Assembly (NCBI RefSeq): GCF_025660475.1
Contig: NZ_JAOUSF010000003.1
Coordinates: 124,001-188,000 of the forward strand
Direction of reading: 5' to 3'
DNA: 64,000 bases
Origin: Perspicuibacillus lycopersici
Lineage (GTDB): Bacteria > Bacillota > Bacilli > Bacillales > Caldibacillaceae
Shown one piece after another: positions 1-8,912 of this stretch. Positions within the stretch are counted from its first letter, which is position 1. Each line of letters opens with the position of its first letter. The position numbers and the translations under genes are program-made. The notes below the pieces were generated by a model that saw nothing but the letters and a program-made list of their open reading frames with translations, was not told where the DNA came from and searched no databases.

Positions 1-151
1 TAAGCTCTAAATAACGACTAACTTCATCATAGTCGCTTGAGCGCGTAGGAAAACTGTGATCATGATAAGCATGATTCGCAAAGTGTGAAATGTCATCTTT
101 CCCTTGCGGATTTCGATACGTCATTAAAAAATGATAAAATGTTTTTGCCAT
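1..151 (-). CDS. yozE: YozE-like protein (UPF0346), 3' part outside the window
   Basis: The first 50 codons of a small protein are visible. They start at an ATG at 149-151 and run off the left edge. The translation begins MAKTFYHFLMTYR and contains HFANHAYHDHSFP and SDYDEVSRYLEL, which is the signature of the YozE SAM-like family (about 70-75 residues, function unknown). In B. subtilis yozE lies near yokU and kamA, as here, which supports the call. The missing C-terminus lies in the neighbouring sequence. The gap to yokU (152-285) is AT-rich and holds nothing recognisable. Confidence 0.85.
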   Translation of the reverse strand, partial: MAKTFYHFLMTYRNPQGKDDISHFANHAYHDHSFPTRSSDYDEVSRYLEL

Positions 152-285
152 ATTAATCCATCCTATATATCTGTTTTGTATCTAATACATTAATATCCAA
201 TTTGTTTTTTCTACTATATCATAAATTTCGATGATACATAGGACTAGAAGCTTTGAATTTCATAAATGTGCTCATTTCTTTCCGA

Positions 286-573
286 TTATAGATCGGAAAA
301 ATCAAAATAATTCCTTTTCAAAATCCGGGGCTGTTGCATTAATTCAGCATGGGTAATGCTTTTTGGTAATAATTTCGTATTAATTAAAAATAATTGATCC
401 TCTATTTCTTTAATTAATGCTTCCTCTTGATATTCCATAGTGCAATCTAAGCAACGAATACTTGGTGTATTTTCAATTTCTACCGCACGTGTGCCATCCG
501 GCAATTCCCAATAGACAGTTTGCTCTGAGTCGACAATTCGATTCCCTCCACACCATTCACATATCTTACTCAT
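286..573 (-). CDS. yokU: YokU-family zinc-finger protein, last gene of the beta-lysine operon
   Basis: A 95-residue protein with two CxxC pairs, CEWCGG near the N-terminus and CLDC near residue 43, arranged like a YgiT-type zinc finger. It is not an enzyme I can assign. The YokU family regularly sits beside kamA, and here its ATG lies inside the kamA stop region (shared ATGAGTAA, 8-nt overlap), so it should be translationally coupled. The start at 573 is chosen because GGAGG lies 5 nt upstream; an upstream in-frame ATG at 597 lies inside kamA. A role in maturing or regulating the lysine enzymes is only a guess from position. Confidence 0.8.
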   Translation of the reverse strand: MSKICEWCGGNRIVDSEQTVYWELPDGTRAVEIENTPSIRCLDCTMEYQEEALIKEIEDQLFLINTKLLPKSITHAELMQQPRILKRNYFDFSDL

Positions 574-1981
574 GATCGCCTCCATCTTTCTTTGCAAAAT
601 ATTTTCGTTGGTCTGCCAAATATTTTTTTTCCTTTAATTGATCGCGTTTTTCCCGAAAATCCTTTAATGTGCTGTGCTCGGGATTGGTTTGATACGTCTT
701 TCGCTTTTCGATTCTTTCTAATCCTTCTGGTACGATGTTAAATTTTGATTCATTCATTAATCCCGCAATTCCAGCATTTGATCGTTTTGACTCCATTTCC
801 GGATATACTTCCTTAAAATAATCATCGGCACGACCAGGTACATAATTTTCAGGCTCAGGATAAGTTGTAATCACCCCTTCAAAGTTTCTTAAAACTACTT
901 TATTTGCGCTTTGGGAAATTAAATAATTTGGTTGCAGTGCAATTTTCCCGCCACCGCCAGGAGCATCCACAACGAATGTTGGAACCGCATAACCGCTCGT
1001 ATGGCCACGAAGACCTTCAATAATTTCTAATCCCTTGGATACTGGGGCACGGAAATGCCCAATCCCTTCCGATAAGTCACATTGGTATATATAATATGGT
1101 CGGACACGAATTTTTACGAGGTCATGCATTAATTTTTTCATAATCGGGACACTGTCATTAATCCCTGCTAATATAACCGATTGATTACCAACTGGTACAC
1201 CAGCATCTGCTAGCATTTCACATGCCTTTTTCGCTTCTTCGGTAATTTCAATGGATGTATTAAAATGTGTATTTAACCAAATTGGATGGTATTTCTTTAA
1301 TATGTTGCATAAATTTTCCGTAATGCGTTGTGGAAATACAACTGGGGCTCTTGTTCCCAGACGGATAATTTCTACATGAGGAATTTCCCGTAAATTTTTT
1401 AATATATATTCTAAAATTTGGTCATTGATAAGCAGTGCATCTCCACCTGATAATAGTACGTCACGTACTTCTGGTGTATTTCGGATATAGTCAATTGCCT
1501 TATCTAGTTGTTTCTTCGGCACTCCCATTCCGATTTGTCCAGAAAATCGTCTACGCGTACAATATCGGCAATACATGGAGCATTGATTCGTCACTAAAAA
1601 TAACACCCGATCCGGATAACGGTGGGTTAATCCTGGTACAGGGGAGTCCTCATCTTCATGGAGAGGATCCTCTAAATCATATGGTGTTTTGTGTAACTCT
1701 TGTGATATTGGTACTGACTGCATCCGGATCGGACATCTAGGATCATCCTCATGCATTAACCATGCATAGTATGGTGTAATATTTAAAGGAATCGTTTTAG
1801 CTGATATACGAACCCCTTCTTCTTCATCGGGTGTTAAATTTATCACTTTTTTCAAATCATCTACTGTCCGGATGGTATTGGTTAATTGCCAAAGCCAGTC
1901 ATTCCATTTTTCTTCTGGGATATCTTTCCAAAGTTCAATATCTTTCCAATGTCGATTTGGCTTATATAAATCGAATTTCAT
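566..1981 (-). CDS. kamA: L-lysine 2,3-aminomutase (radical SAM, PLP)
   Basis: Converts L-lysine to (3S)-beta-lysine in the cytosol, using S-adenosylmethionine, a [4Fe-4S] cluster and PLP. The radical-SAM motif CSMYCRYC (CX3CX2C) lies at about residues 134-141. The C-terminal part has the PGGGGK motif that carries the PLP lysine in this family, followed by the conserved LRNFEGV stretch. The length of 471 residues equals that of B. subtilis KamA. The start at 1981 has GGGGGAAGG just upstream; a start at 1999 would leave no ribosome site. It follows ablB after 93 bp and overlaps yokU. Together with ablB it makes N6-acetyl-beta-lysine, an osmolyte in some organisms, but the downstream catabolic genes here point to lysine breakdown. 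Confidence 0.96.
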   Translation of the reverse strand: MKFDLYKPNRHWKDIELWKDIPEEKWNDWLWQLTNTIRTVDDLKKVINLTPDEEEGVRISAKTIPLNITPYYAWLMHEDDPRCPIRMQSVPISQELHKTPYDLEDPLHEDEDSPVPGLTHRYPDRVLFLVTNQCSMYCRYCTRRRFSGQIGMGVPKKQLDKAIDYIRNTPEVRDVLLSGGDALLINDQILEYILKNLREIPHVEIIRLGTRAPVVFPQRITENLCNILKKYHPIWLNTHFNTSIEITEEAKKACEMLADAGVPVGNQSVILAGINDSVPIMKKLMHDLVKIRVRPYYIYQCDLSEGIGHFRAPVSKGLEIIEGLRGHTSGYAVPTFVVDAPGGGGKIALQPNYLISQSANKVVLRNFEGVITTYPEPENYVPGRADDYFKEVYPEMESKRSNAGIAGLMNESKFNIVPEGLERIEKRKTYQTNPEHSTLKDFREKRDQLKEKKYLADQRKYFAKKDGGDHE

Positions 1982-2074
1982 AACCTTCCCCCCATTCATT
2001 TACTTATTTAATATGCTTTGTTGCTTCAATTGGAAATTAAAATTAAAAAAATTACGGATATTTACAAGAACAAA

Positions 2075-2932
2075 TTACTTCCCCCCATCTGTTAGTTTTT
2101 TTATCCATACATTCATGTCTTCCCATTTATCAAAGATCAAACAGTTCTTCGTTAATCTGCCTCTGTATGCATATCCGAGTTGAAAAAACGCAGCGTTCAT
2201 CCCAAAGGAAAGCGACCGTGCAATGGAGTATGCACATATAATTCCTTGCTGCACTAATTTATTTTCAAGATCACGCAACAAGATTTTAATGAAACCAGAT
2301 TTTCGAAACTCGGGTAAGGTTGCACAATCTGTTAGTTCTGCATTGTTCATTTTTCTATTTATTTCAGCAGACGCGGCACTGATAATTTTTCCGTTATATG
2401 TTAGGACAGAAAATATTGTATCCTTATTCATTTGCTTGGCAATGTAGTTGGGATCATGCATCGGTGTCGGATAAACAGTAAATATCCTTTGATATAGCGC
2501 TGCTAAAGCTTCTGTATCTGTAAGACTTGCTGTGCGTAAATGATAATTTTCTGGTAACGCTTTCATTATTTCCGGTTGTTTCGTATAAACCGACTGAAGA
2601 ATGTCGTCTTCCTTAATCCAAAAATCACTCGTTATTCGACTTTGTGAATAATATTTCGTGAATACATATGCTGTTTCGCCATGAAAGAAATAATCGATTA
2701 CAGCTTCTAATTGGTAACCTAATTGCAAAAGCGTGAAAAATGCATCCTGTTCTGTATAAACAATCAATTTTTCTATATTTAATTTCCTAGCCTCATCCTC
2801 CAATAAAGATAAGGCTTTCGTTATTTCCCCCGTTACCTCGTCCACTCGAATTCGTTTATTATCGCTATCAACTAAATAAGCTACTTCGAATTGATGATTT
2901 TTTTCTTGCTTATACGCCATATTCACGGACAA
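2075..2932 (-). CDS. ablB: beta-lysine N6-acetyltransferase (AblB/YodP)
   Basis: A GNAT-family acetyltransferase of about 285 residues that acetylates the terminal amine of beta-lysine. The C-terminal half has the GNAT core: a strand-rich region with DCATLPEFRKSG (acetyl-CoA loop) and CAYSIARSLSFGMNAAF. The N-terminal third, with YTEQDAFFTLLQLGYQLEA, is typical of the AblB family. The start is uncertain: AAGGAG lies 4 nt before a TTG (2932), 10 nt before a GTG and further from an ATG, all in frame within 12 nt. It sits between gabT and kamA in one minus-strand operon. Alternative name yodP. Confidence 0.92.
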   Translation of the reverse strand: MSVNMAYKQEKNHQFEVAYLVDSDNKRIRVDEVTGEITKALSLLEDEARKLNIEKLIVYTEQDAFFTLLQLGYQLEAVIDYFFHGETAYVFTKYYSQSRITSDFWIKEDDILQSVYTKQPEIMKALPENYHLRTASLTDTEALAALYQRIFTVYPTPMHDPNYIAKQMNKDTIFSVLTYNGKIISAASAEINRKMNNAELTDCATLPEFRKSGFIKILLRDLENKLVQQGIICAYSIARSLSFGMNAAFFQLGYAYRGRLTKNCLIFDKWEDMNVWIKKLTDGGK

Positions 2933-2953
2933 GTAACTCCTTCCTATATTGAA

Positions 2954-4306
2954 TCAAACACCAGCTTCATCAATTCCTGCACTTACCTCTTCTATACATT
3001 TCTTTAATACGCTAAATCCTTCTTCTAATTGCTCATTGGAAATTACTAGTGGACAAAGAATTCTAATGACATTACTATAGAGTCCTGCATTCATCAGAAT
3101 CAGACCACGCTTATGTGCTCGTTCTAATACTTGTTTTACAAATTTGGCATTTGGCGTTTTCGATCCTTTATCGGTAACAAACTCGAGTGCACACATTGCC
3201 CCTATATTTCGTACTTCCCCAAGCTCTGCAATCATTGATACTAATGGAGAAAATGTCTTTTGAAAAAATTCTCCTATTGCATTCGCCCGTGTTAACAAAT
3301 CCTCCGTTTCGATCGTTTCTAAAACTGCTAATGCTGCTACACAGCCTAACGGACTCCCCCCATAAGTACCACCAATTTCACCTGGAGCACAAGCATCCAT
3401 GATTTCACTTTTCCCTGTTACAGCACTAATCGGAATTCCTGCAGCTAGTGATTTAGACATCGTAATCATATCTGGTTCGATTCCAAAATATTCGGATGCA
3501 AATAGGAATCCCGTCCGACCAAAGCCTGTTTGAATTTCATCAGCGATAAAAAGAATCCCATATTTCTCACATATCTTTTGAACACCTTGAACAAACTGCT
3601 TAGAGGGGATAACAAACCCACCTTCTCCTTGAATTGGTTCCATAATCACTGCTGCAATATCTTCTGCAGCGGCTTCTCGAATAAAAAACGCTTCAAATTG
3701 TTGGAGCAAATGGGCATCAAGCTCATCTTTATCCATATGTGTATCATGAAAATAATATGGATATGGCAATTTATACGTATCGGTCAAAAATGGTCCAAAT
3801 CCGTTTTTATATGGCTTCACTTTGCTTGTTAGTGACATTGCCATAAAGGTTCTACCGTGAAATGCCCGTTCGAAGGAAATAATTCCCTTTTTTCCTGTAT
3901 ATTTTCTTGCTATTTTTATTGCATTTTCCACCGCTTCCGCTCCACTATTTAAAAAAACTGTTTTCTTTGGATAATCCCCTGGTGTGATGGAATTAAGTTT
4001 TTCTGCTAGCCGAATATATGGCTCATACATCATGACATGAAAGGAAGGATGAATATATTGGGTTAGTTGGCTTTTTACCGCTTCTACTACTTTTACTGGA
4101 GTATGACCGACATTTAATGTGCCAATAGCACCTGCAAAATCAATAAAAACATTGCCATCAACATCCTCTAATAATGCCCCATTTCCTTTTTGTGCAAAGG
4201 ATGGAATTGTATGAAATGGACCATTCGGCACTGCCTTAGCTTTACGTTCTAGCAATTTCTTCGCCTTCGGACCGGGAATATCCGTTTTTATTTGAATATA
4301 TGGCAT
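2954..4306 (-). CDS. gabT: 4-aminobutyrate aminotransferase (GabT-type, class III)
   Basis: A PLP-dependent class III aminotransferase of 450 residues. Visible motifs are NSGAEAVENAIKIAR, FHGRT, IMEPIQGEGG, ADEIQTGFGRTG and the Schiff-base lysine in TMSKSLAAG. The overall sequence looks like GabT/PuuE enzymes, which convert 4-aminobutyrate plus 2-oxoglutarate to succinic semialdehyde plus glutamate. It lies inside the beta-lysine operon, 9 bp after yodQ and 21 bp before ablB, with AGGTGA before its ATG. This operon position is not what I recall for B. subtilis. It makes sense if the pathway releases GABA from 4-acetamidobutyrate. Substrate choice within the family (GABA, 5-aminovalerate, beta-alanine) cannot be settled from sequence. 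Confidence 0.85.
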   Translation of the reverse strand: MPYIQIKTDIPGPKAKKLLERKAKAVPNGPFHTIPSFAQKGNGALLEDVDGNVFIDFAGAIGTLNVGHTPVKVVEAVKSQLTQYIHPSFHVMMYEPYIRLAEKLNSITPGDYPKKTVFLNSGAEAVENAIKIARKYTGKKGIISFERAFHGRTFMAMSLTSKVKPYKNGFGPFLTDTYKLPYPYYFHDTHMDKDELDAHLLQQFEAFFIREAAAEDIAAVIMEPIQGEGGFVIPSKQFVQGVQKICEKYGILFIADEIQTGFGRTGFLFASEYFGIEPDMITMSKSLAAGIPISAVTGKSEIMDACAPGEIGGTYGGSPLGCVAALAVLETIETEDLLTRANAIGEFFQKTFSPLVSMIAELGEVRNIGAMCALEFVTDKGSKTPNAKFVKQVLERAHKRGLILMNAGLYSNVIRILCPLVISNEQLEEGFSVLKKCIEEVSAGIDEAGV

Positions 4307-4315
4307 CCTATCACC

Positions 4316-5587
4316 TCATGATAATTCATCAATTTCGCACCATTGTAACACCGCTTGAACAATTGTCTTTGCTGCGATAAAGACTTTCTCTAATTCGATA
4401 TATTCGTTGCTATCATGTGCTAGCGCAGTAGTTCCTGGTCCAAAAATAACAACTGGAATTTTCCCTGCATGATAAAGCATCCCCCCATCTGTCCCCCATG
4501 GAGAGGCTTCTATGACGGCATCTGTACCGGTAATATTTTTATAGGAATCTTGTAATATAGTAACTAGCTGATGGTCCTTTTCAATTGTACTTGGCAGCCA
4601 TCTTGCACCAAACCATTCCAAAGTAGGTGGCTTTTGATTAAACCAAGGATCCTCTTTAATTAATAGCTGGAGTGTTTGATCCATATCTACCATTGCATCC
4701 TCTACCATTTCTTCTGGCTTAACCCCCATACGCCCTTCCAATACGACAAGATCTGGAACAGATGATGGCCAGCTCCCACTTGCAATTTTTCCTATATTAA
4801 TAGGGACTGGAATAGGAATATTTTTATATAACGGATCATGAATGGACGCATTTCTTCTTTTTTCTAATTGTTCAATTGCCTGAATCACCTGGATTGCCTT
4901 CTCTATTGCATTTACCCCTTCATATCTCGTGCCACCGTGGGCTGACTTTCCAAATACATGTATCCGAAACCATAGTGAGCCTTGTTGCTTTGGAAAAATT
5001 TTTAGATTGGTAGGCTCTGGAATAATAGCACCATCTGCATTATATCCGCGCAACACAGTTGCTAACGATCCTGCACTACCACTTTCTTCCTCTATGACAC
5101 TTTCGAATATCAAATCACCTTTTAATATAATGTTACAAGCTTTTATCGCTTCCATAGCATATATTAATGCTGCAGTTCCACCCTTCATATCAGTCGAACC
5201 TCTACCATATAACTTGCCTTCTTTTACTTCTCCACTAAACGGGTCGATTTTCCAATCCGCACGATTTCCGATTGGTACAACATCAATATGGCCATTTAAA
5301 ATCAATGATTTACCACCACCACTCCCCCGTAACGTTGCAACTACATTAGGATTACCAATAAATTCTGTACGATCAGAATAAAAATAAGGATGCTCTGTCG
5401 TTTCCTTCCCAATTTCCCAAATGTCTAATGCTAGACCAAGCTCACGACATTTTTCGATGATGACTGCTTGCCCTTTATATTCATTTCCTCTTGTGCTATC
5501 CTCCTGTACTAATTGTTGCAAAAAACGAATAAGCTTCGGTTGATTATCATCCATCCACTGATTAACACGAGCCAATGGTTCATTCAA
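4316..5587 (-). CDS. yodQ: M20-family deacetylase, YodQ-type
   Basis: A zinc-dependent M20/ArgE/DapE/ACY1-type amidohydrolase of about 423 residues. Metal-ligand motifs are NGHIDVVPIG, GRGSTDMKGG, VIEEESG (catalytic and bridging acids) and a late AHDSNEY histidine. In the beta-lysine pathway it is the likely deacetylase that removes the acetyl group put on by AblB, most economically at the 4-acetamidobutyrate stage to give GABA. The start at 5587 is a TTG with AAGGAGG 9 nt upstream. An ATG at 5632 would add 15 hydrophobic/basic residues and has a poorer site. It follows yodR after 63 bp and precedes gabT by 9 bp. Confidence 0.85.
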   Translation of the reverse strand: MNEPLARVNQWMDDNQPKLIRFLQQLVQEDSTRGNEYKGQAVIIEKCRELGLALDIWEIGKETTEHPYFYSDRTEFIGNPNVVATLRGSGGGKSLILNGHIDVVPIGNRADWKIDPFSGEVKEGKLYGRGSTDMKGGTAALIYAMEAIKACNIILKGDLIFESVIEEESGSAGSLATVLRGYNADGAIIPEPTNLKIFPKQQGSLWFRIHVFGKSAHGGTRYEGVNAIEKAIQVIQAIEQLEKRRNASIHDPLYKNIPIPVPINIGKIASGSWPSSVPDLVVLEGRMGVKPEEMVEDAMVDMDQTLQLLIKEDPWFNQKPPTLEWFGARWLPSTIEKDHQLVTILQDSYKNITGTDAVIEASPWGTDGGMLYHAGKIPVVIFGPGTTALAHDSNEYIELEKVFIAAKTIVQAVLQWCEIDELS

Positions 5588-5650
5588 TAAATAATCCCTC
5601 CTTTTCTTTGGGAAGAGGAAAAACATTTCCATTCTCCTATGCCTAGCAAA

Positions 5651-6313
5651 TTACTCAATAATCGCTAATGTAGGAGATACTGAAAATTTTGCAGTTGTTT
5701 GTTTTTTAGCTTCATTCACTGTATATGGTAAAAATATATCCGTTAATATTAAACCATTTTTCGTTACATGAAATACTCCTACATTCGTAATAATCAAGTC
5801 GACACAGCTGCTTGCAGTTAAAGGCAAGGAACAGCTAGGAACTATTTTTGAATTGCCATATTTGTCAAAATGACTCATCACTACAATTACTTTTTTTGCT
5901 TTTTTTGCAAGCTCCATTGCTCCCCCCATTCCAGGAACACGGTTGCCTGGAACAATCCAGTTTGCGATATCCCCCGTTTCACTCACCTCAAGTGCTCCGA
6001 GAATGGTAACATCTAATTTTTCTCTTCTTGCAATCGCAAAGGCAATAGTACTATCAAAATAACTAGCACCTTTTCTTATCGTCACAGGATACCCTGCTGC
6101 ATTACATAAATTTTCATCTTCCTCTCCTTTTTTTGGGCTTGGGCCCATGCCAATAATGCCGTTTTCTGAGTGAAACATAATGTTATTCTTATTTTGTAAA
6201 TGGTTAAGTACTAATGATGGAATGCCAATACCTAGATTGACAACCATCCCATCTTCTATTTCTGCCGCTGCTCTTTTTGCAATTCGATTGCGATCCTCTA
6301 TTGCCATACCCAT
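5651..6313 (-). CDS. yodR: acyl-CoA:acetate/3-ketoacid CoA-transferase, beta subunit
   Basis: The beta subunit of a two-subunit CoA-transferase, about 220 residues. The catalytic glutamate lies in HSENGIIGMGP, and GIGIPSLVLNHL and PGNRVPGMGGAMELA are family motifs. With YodS it probably moves CoA between 4-acetamidobutyryl-CoA and 6-acetamido-3-oxohexanoate, so that the deacetylase receives a free acid. The chosen ATG at 6313 has AAGGGGTGA 7 nt upstream and lies inside the last codons of yodS (16-nt overlap), indicating translational coupling. An in-frame TTG at 6319 is possible. Confidence 0.9.
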   Translation of the reverse strand: MGMAIEDRNRIAKRAAAEIEDGMVVNLGIGIPSLVLNHLQNKNNIMFHSENGIIGMGPSPKKGEEDENLCNAAGYPVTIRKGASYFDSTIAFAIARREKLDVTILGALEVSETGDIANWIVPGNRVPGMGGAMELAKKAKKVIVVMSHFDKYGNSKIVPSCSLPLTASSCVDLIITNVGVFHVTKNGLILTDIFLPYTVNEAKKQTTAKFSVSPTLAIIE

Positions 6314-6993
6314 TTCCAATTCACCCCTTGTGTTGGAACAATATAATCAATAAAGACACCGGGAGTAATGACATCCTCGGGATGAATGCTACCGAGTGGA
6401 ACAATTTCGTCCACTTCAGCAATCGTAATGTCTCCTGCCATTGCAACGAGTGGATTCGTATTTCTAGCACTTTTATCATACGTTAAATTTCCATAAGGAT
6501 CGGATTGCTTCGCATATACGATTGATACTTCCGCTGTTAACGATTGCTCTACCAAATATTTCTTACCGTTGATTGTAACCATTTGTTTTCCTTGTTTCGT
6601 TTGTTCATTTTCGATACCAATATCAGTAACAATTCCTCCCAACCCTACACCGCCTGCACGAATCCGTTCCACTAATGTTCCTTGTGGAGAAAATTCAATT
6701 TCTAGCTTTCCTTCATTCATCAGCTTTCCTGCGATTGGATTGGAGCCAATATGAGATACGGTGATTTTTTTTGCCCGTTCATGACTTATTAATTTTCCTA
6801 TTCCGATATTCGGAAATCCGGTATCATTCCCAATTAAATACAAATCCTTAATACCTAATTCAAGAATAAATTCAATGACACTTGGTGGGGTTCCAATTCC
6901 GCCGAAACCACCATACATTAGTGACATATTATGATGAAAATATTTGGCTAGCTCTTTATATGTCGTGATTTTTCCAAATGGATTTTCCATCAT
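6298..6993 (-). CDS. yodS: acyl-CoA:acetate/3-ketoacid CoA-transferase, alpha subunit
   Basis: The alpha subunit partner of yodR, 231 residues. It has GGFGGIGTPPSVIEF and the oxyanion/CoA-binding glycine patterns of the family, and KSARNTNPLVAMAG near the C-terminus. It forms the CoA-transferase of the beta-lysine route with YodR. It overlaps yodT at its start (4 nt) and yodR at its end (16 nt), so the three genes are tightly coupled. Without biochemical data the acyl substrate is inferred from the operon alone. Confidence 0.9.
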   Translation of the reverse strand: MMENPFGKITTYKELAKYFHHNMSLMYGGFGGIGTPPSVIEFILELGIKDLYLIGNDTGFPNIGIGKLISHERAKKITVSHIGSNPIAGKLMNEGKLEIEFSPQGTLVERIRAGGVGLGGIVTDIGIENEQTKQGKQMVTINGKKYLVEQSLTAEVSIVYAKQSDPYGNLTYDKSARNTNPLVAMAGDITIAEVDEIVPLGSIHPEDVITPGVFIDYIVPTQGVNWKWVWQ

Positions 6994-8348
6994 TCTCTTC
7001 CTCTTTCATCAAGCATTTGTGCTTCAAATTCGTCCATCGTTTGTTCCAGACGTAGGATTAATTCATCGATTTCTTCCTTTGTAATGGTCAATGGTGGGGC
7101 TACAATGACGGCATCGCCATGTATGCCATCATTTCCAGCCTGTGATGGGTATAGGAGCAAGCCCTTTTCCTTCGCTATCCGGATCAACTCGAATGTTGCT
7201 TGTTGACTTCGTGGAAACGGCTGTTTCGTTATGCGATTCAAAACAATTTCCAGTCCGATCAATAATCCGAGGCCGCGAACATCTCCTATAGTGTGATATT
7301 TTCCTTGAAAACTCTTTAACTGATTGATTAAATATTCCCCTTTATCCCCAACAGCTTCTATTACTTTATTACTCTCTAAAAATTCCAAGACAGCTAAACC
7401 CGCAGCAGTGGATGCTGGGTTCGCACTTAATGTATGACCACTCATAATAGATTTGGAGCCACTTCTAATTGGTTCCAATATCCGTTTGTGAACAATCGTT
7501 GCTGCCAATGGACTATATCCTGCACTCAATCCCTTTCCTAATGCTACAATATCAGGAACAACTCCCCAATGCTCTATTCCTAGCATTTTCCCAGTACGTC
7601 CACACCCTGTCATTACTTCATCGGCTATAAATAAAATATCGTATTTTTTGCAGATCTCGGCAATTTTGCCATAGTAATCCTTCGGTGGAGTAACTGCACC
7701 ACCAGCAGCACCAATTATTGGTTCTGCAATAAATGCTGCAATATGATCGGCACCAATTCTTTCAATCATTAATTCTAATTCGTTTGCACATTGTAATTGA
7801 CATTCTGGATAGTTTAGCTGGAAAGGACAACGATAGCAATAAGGTGGGTTCAATGTAGGATAATCTTGGAGAAGCTCGGTAAAGCGATCTCTCCTTAGTG
7901 GATGACCAGACATGGATAATGCTCCATTCGTAATCCCATGATAGCTTAACCAACGAGAAATAACTCTCGTTTTCTTAAAGTTTCCCTTTTCTTGCCAATA
8001 TTGTATGGCGATTTTTAATGCGGTCTCAGTAGCCTCTGATCCACTGTTAACAAAAAATACTCCGTCAAATTCACTGCCAATCGAATCGATAAGTTTTTTT
8101 GCTAATTGCTCAGCAGCTTCATTGGTAAATTGGGAACGATAAACAAATGAGACTCTTTTCCCTTGTTCATTAATTTTGTTCAAGACTTCTTGAATTCCAT
8201 GACCGATATTAGCTGTCACTGCGCCTGAACAGCCATCTATATACTCTTTGCCAGTGACATCATAAAGATAAATACCACTTCCATGAGAAATCATAGGAAG
8301 CTCTTCATCTACTATCGGTTTGATTACATAGGATTTATTCATGGCCAT
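6990..8348 (-). CDS. yodT: class III aminotransferase, YodT-type, first gene of operon
   Basis: A PLP aminotransferase of 452 residues with NSGSEATETALKIA, AEPIIGAAGGAV, ADEVMTGCGRTG and the PLP lysine in ALGKGLSAGYSPLAA. A Cys-rich insert, CYRCPFQLNYPECQLQC, sits near residue 180 as in YodT proteins. It probably transaminates the C3 amine of N6-acetyl-beta-lysine to the 3-oxo acid. GGAGG lies 5 nt before the ATG. It is the promoter-proximal gene; a sigma-E-type promoter lies about 105 bp upstream (8452-8481). Both this enzyme and the operon's GabT are class III aminotransferases, so their roles could in principle be swapped. Confidence 0.92.
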   Translation of the reverse strand: MAMNKSYVIKPIVDEELPMISHGSGIYLYDVTGKEYIDGCSGAVTANIGHGIQEVLNKINEQGKRVSFVYRSQFTNEAAEQLAKKLIDSIGSEFDGVFFVNSGSEATETALKIAIQYWQEKGNFKKTRVISRWLSYHGITNGALSMSGHPLRRDRFTELLQDYPTLNPPYCYRCPFQLNYPECQLQCANELELMIERIGADHIAAFIAEPIIGAAGGAVTPPKDYYGKIAEICKKYDILFIADEVMTGCGRTGKMLGIEHWGVVPDIVALGKGLSAGYSPLAATIVHKRILEPIRSGSKSIMSGHTLSANPASTAAGLAVLEFLESNKVIEAVGDKGEYLINQLKSFQGKYHTIGDVRGLGLLIGLEIVLNRITKQPFPRSQQATFELIRIAKEKGLLLYPSQAGNDGIHGDAVIVAPPLTITKEEIDELILRLEQTMDEFEAQMLDERGRE

Positions 8349-8451
8349 TTACGCCTCCTTTAAAAGTAAGGCAACAATGAAAAACGAAACGTTGGCAGAA
8401 ATCATAAAACGACCAACTATTGATGGAATATACTTACCGTTATTCTGGTAT

Positions 8452-8481
8452 ATTGTATGTAAAATAAAATAATCGAATGCC
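8452..8481 (-). promoter_or_regulatory. sigma-E-type promoter of the beta-lysine operon
   Basis: On the minus strand CATACAAT (8452-8459) matches the sigma-E -10 consensus fully. It is preceded, after a 14-nt spacer, by GGCATTCG (8474-8481), close to the -35 consensus GTCATATT. The kamA operon of B. subtilis is in the sigma-E regulon, so mother-cell expression during sporulation is expected. No other good promoter is visible between here and yodT. Confidence 0.8.
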
Positions 8482-8636
8482 TATTTTAGTTGAAATATCT
8501 TGAAAAGAAATTTTCCTTTCATTATGAAATAAAGAATTCATAACGTAGGAAGGCATTAAATAAATTGAGGCTAGTTCATAAGTGATTTTTTTAAAAAATT
8601 TCTTATACAAAAAAAAGAATTGGATACTTATGAAAA

Positions 8637-8758
8637 TTGATTAGAGTGAAGGGACCACTCCTCCGGGAATAGCCCGTGACTCGAGACCCCGCCAAGCATG
8701 CAGTAACGAGGAGACTCGAGACGGATCTGGGGAAAGTGTCCCAGAAAACGGAAATCAA
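8637..8758 (+). repeat. degenerate GC-rich dispersed repeat core (copy A)
   Basis: A 122-bp segment begins TTGATTAGAGTGAAGGG and ends CGGAAATCAA, with internal CTCGAGACC and GAGGAGACTCGAGAC blocks. Its ends and the ACGAGGA(G/A)-CTC block match the cores of the repeats at 40733-40835 and 56520-56640. It lacks the outer hairpins of those copies. It stands out as GC-rich in an AT-rich intergenic region. Repeats with these ends are common in Bacillaceae genomes; no protein is encoded. Confidence 0.65.
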
Positions 8759-8850
8759 TATTATTCTCATCATAAAAACTGCATTTTTCAATCAAAAAAA
8801 ATAATGTTTTTTCGTTATGTCCTTATCTCTTAGTAAATATTTTTCTACAA

Positions 8851-8881
8851 TAAAAAGAGACCATTTAGGTCCCTTTTTATT
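8851..8881 (-). terminator. terminator after the yjcZ-type gene
   Basis: Inverted repeat with GACC/GGTC core flanked by complementary A and T runs (AAAAAG...CTTTTT), about 30 bp past the stop at 8913. On the minus strand it ends in a U-rich tract. Confidence 0.7.
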
Positions 8882-8912
8882 GAATTCTTTAATAATGGTT
8901 AACGGTTTTAGA

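Noticed and set aside
4929-5381. 150-codon plus-strand frame
   Set aside because: Antisense shadow of yodQ with no recognisable protein features.
8603-8791. 62-codon minus-strand frame
   Set aside because: It lies across the GC-rich repeat core (copy A); the frame is open only because of the repeat sequence.
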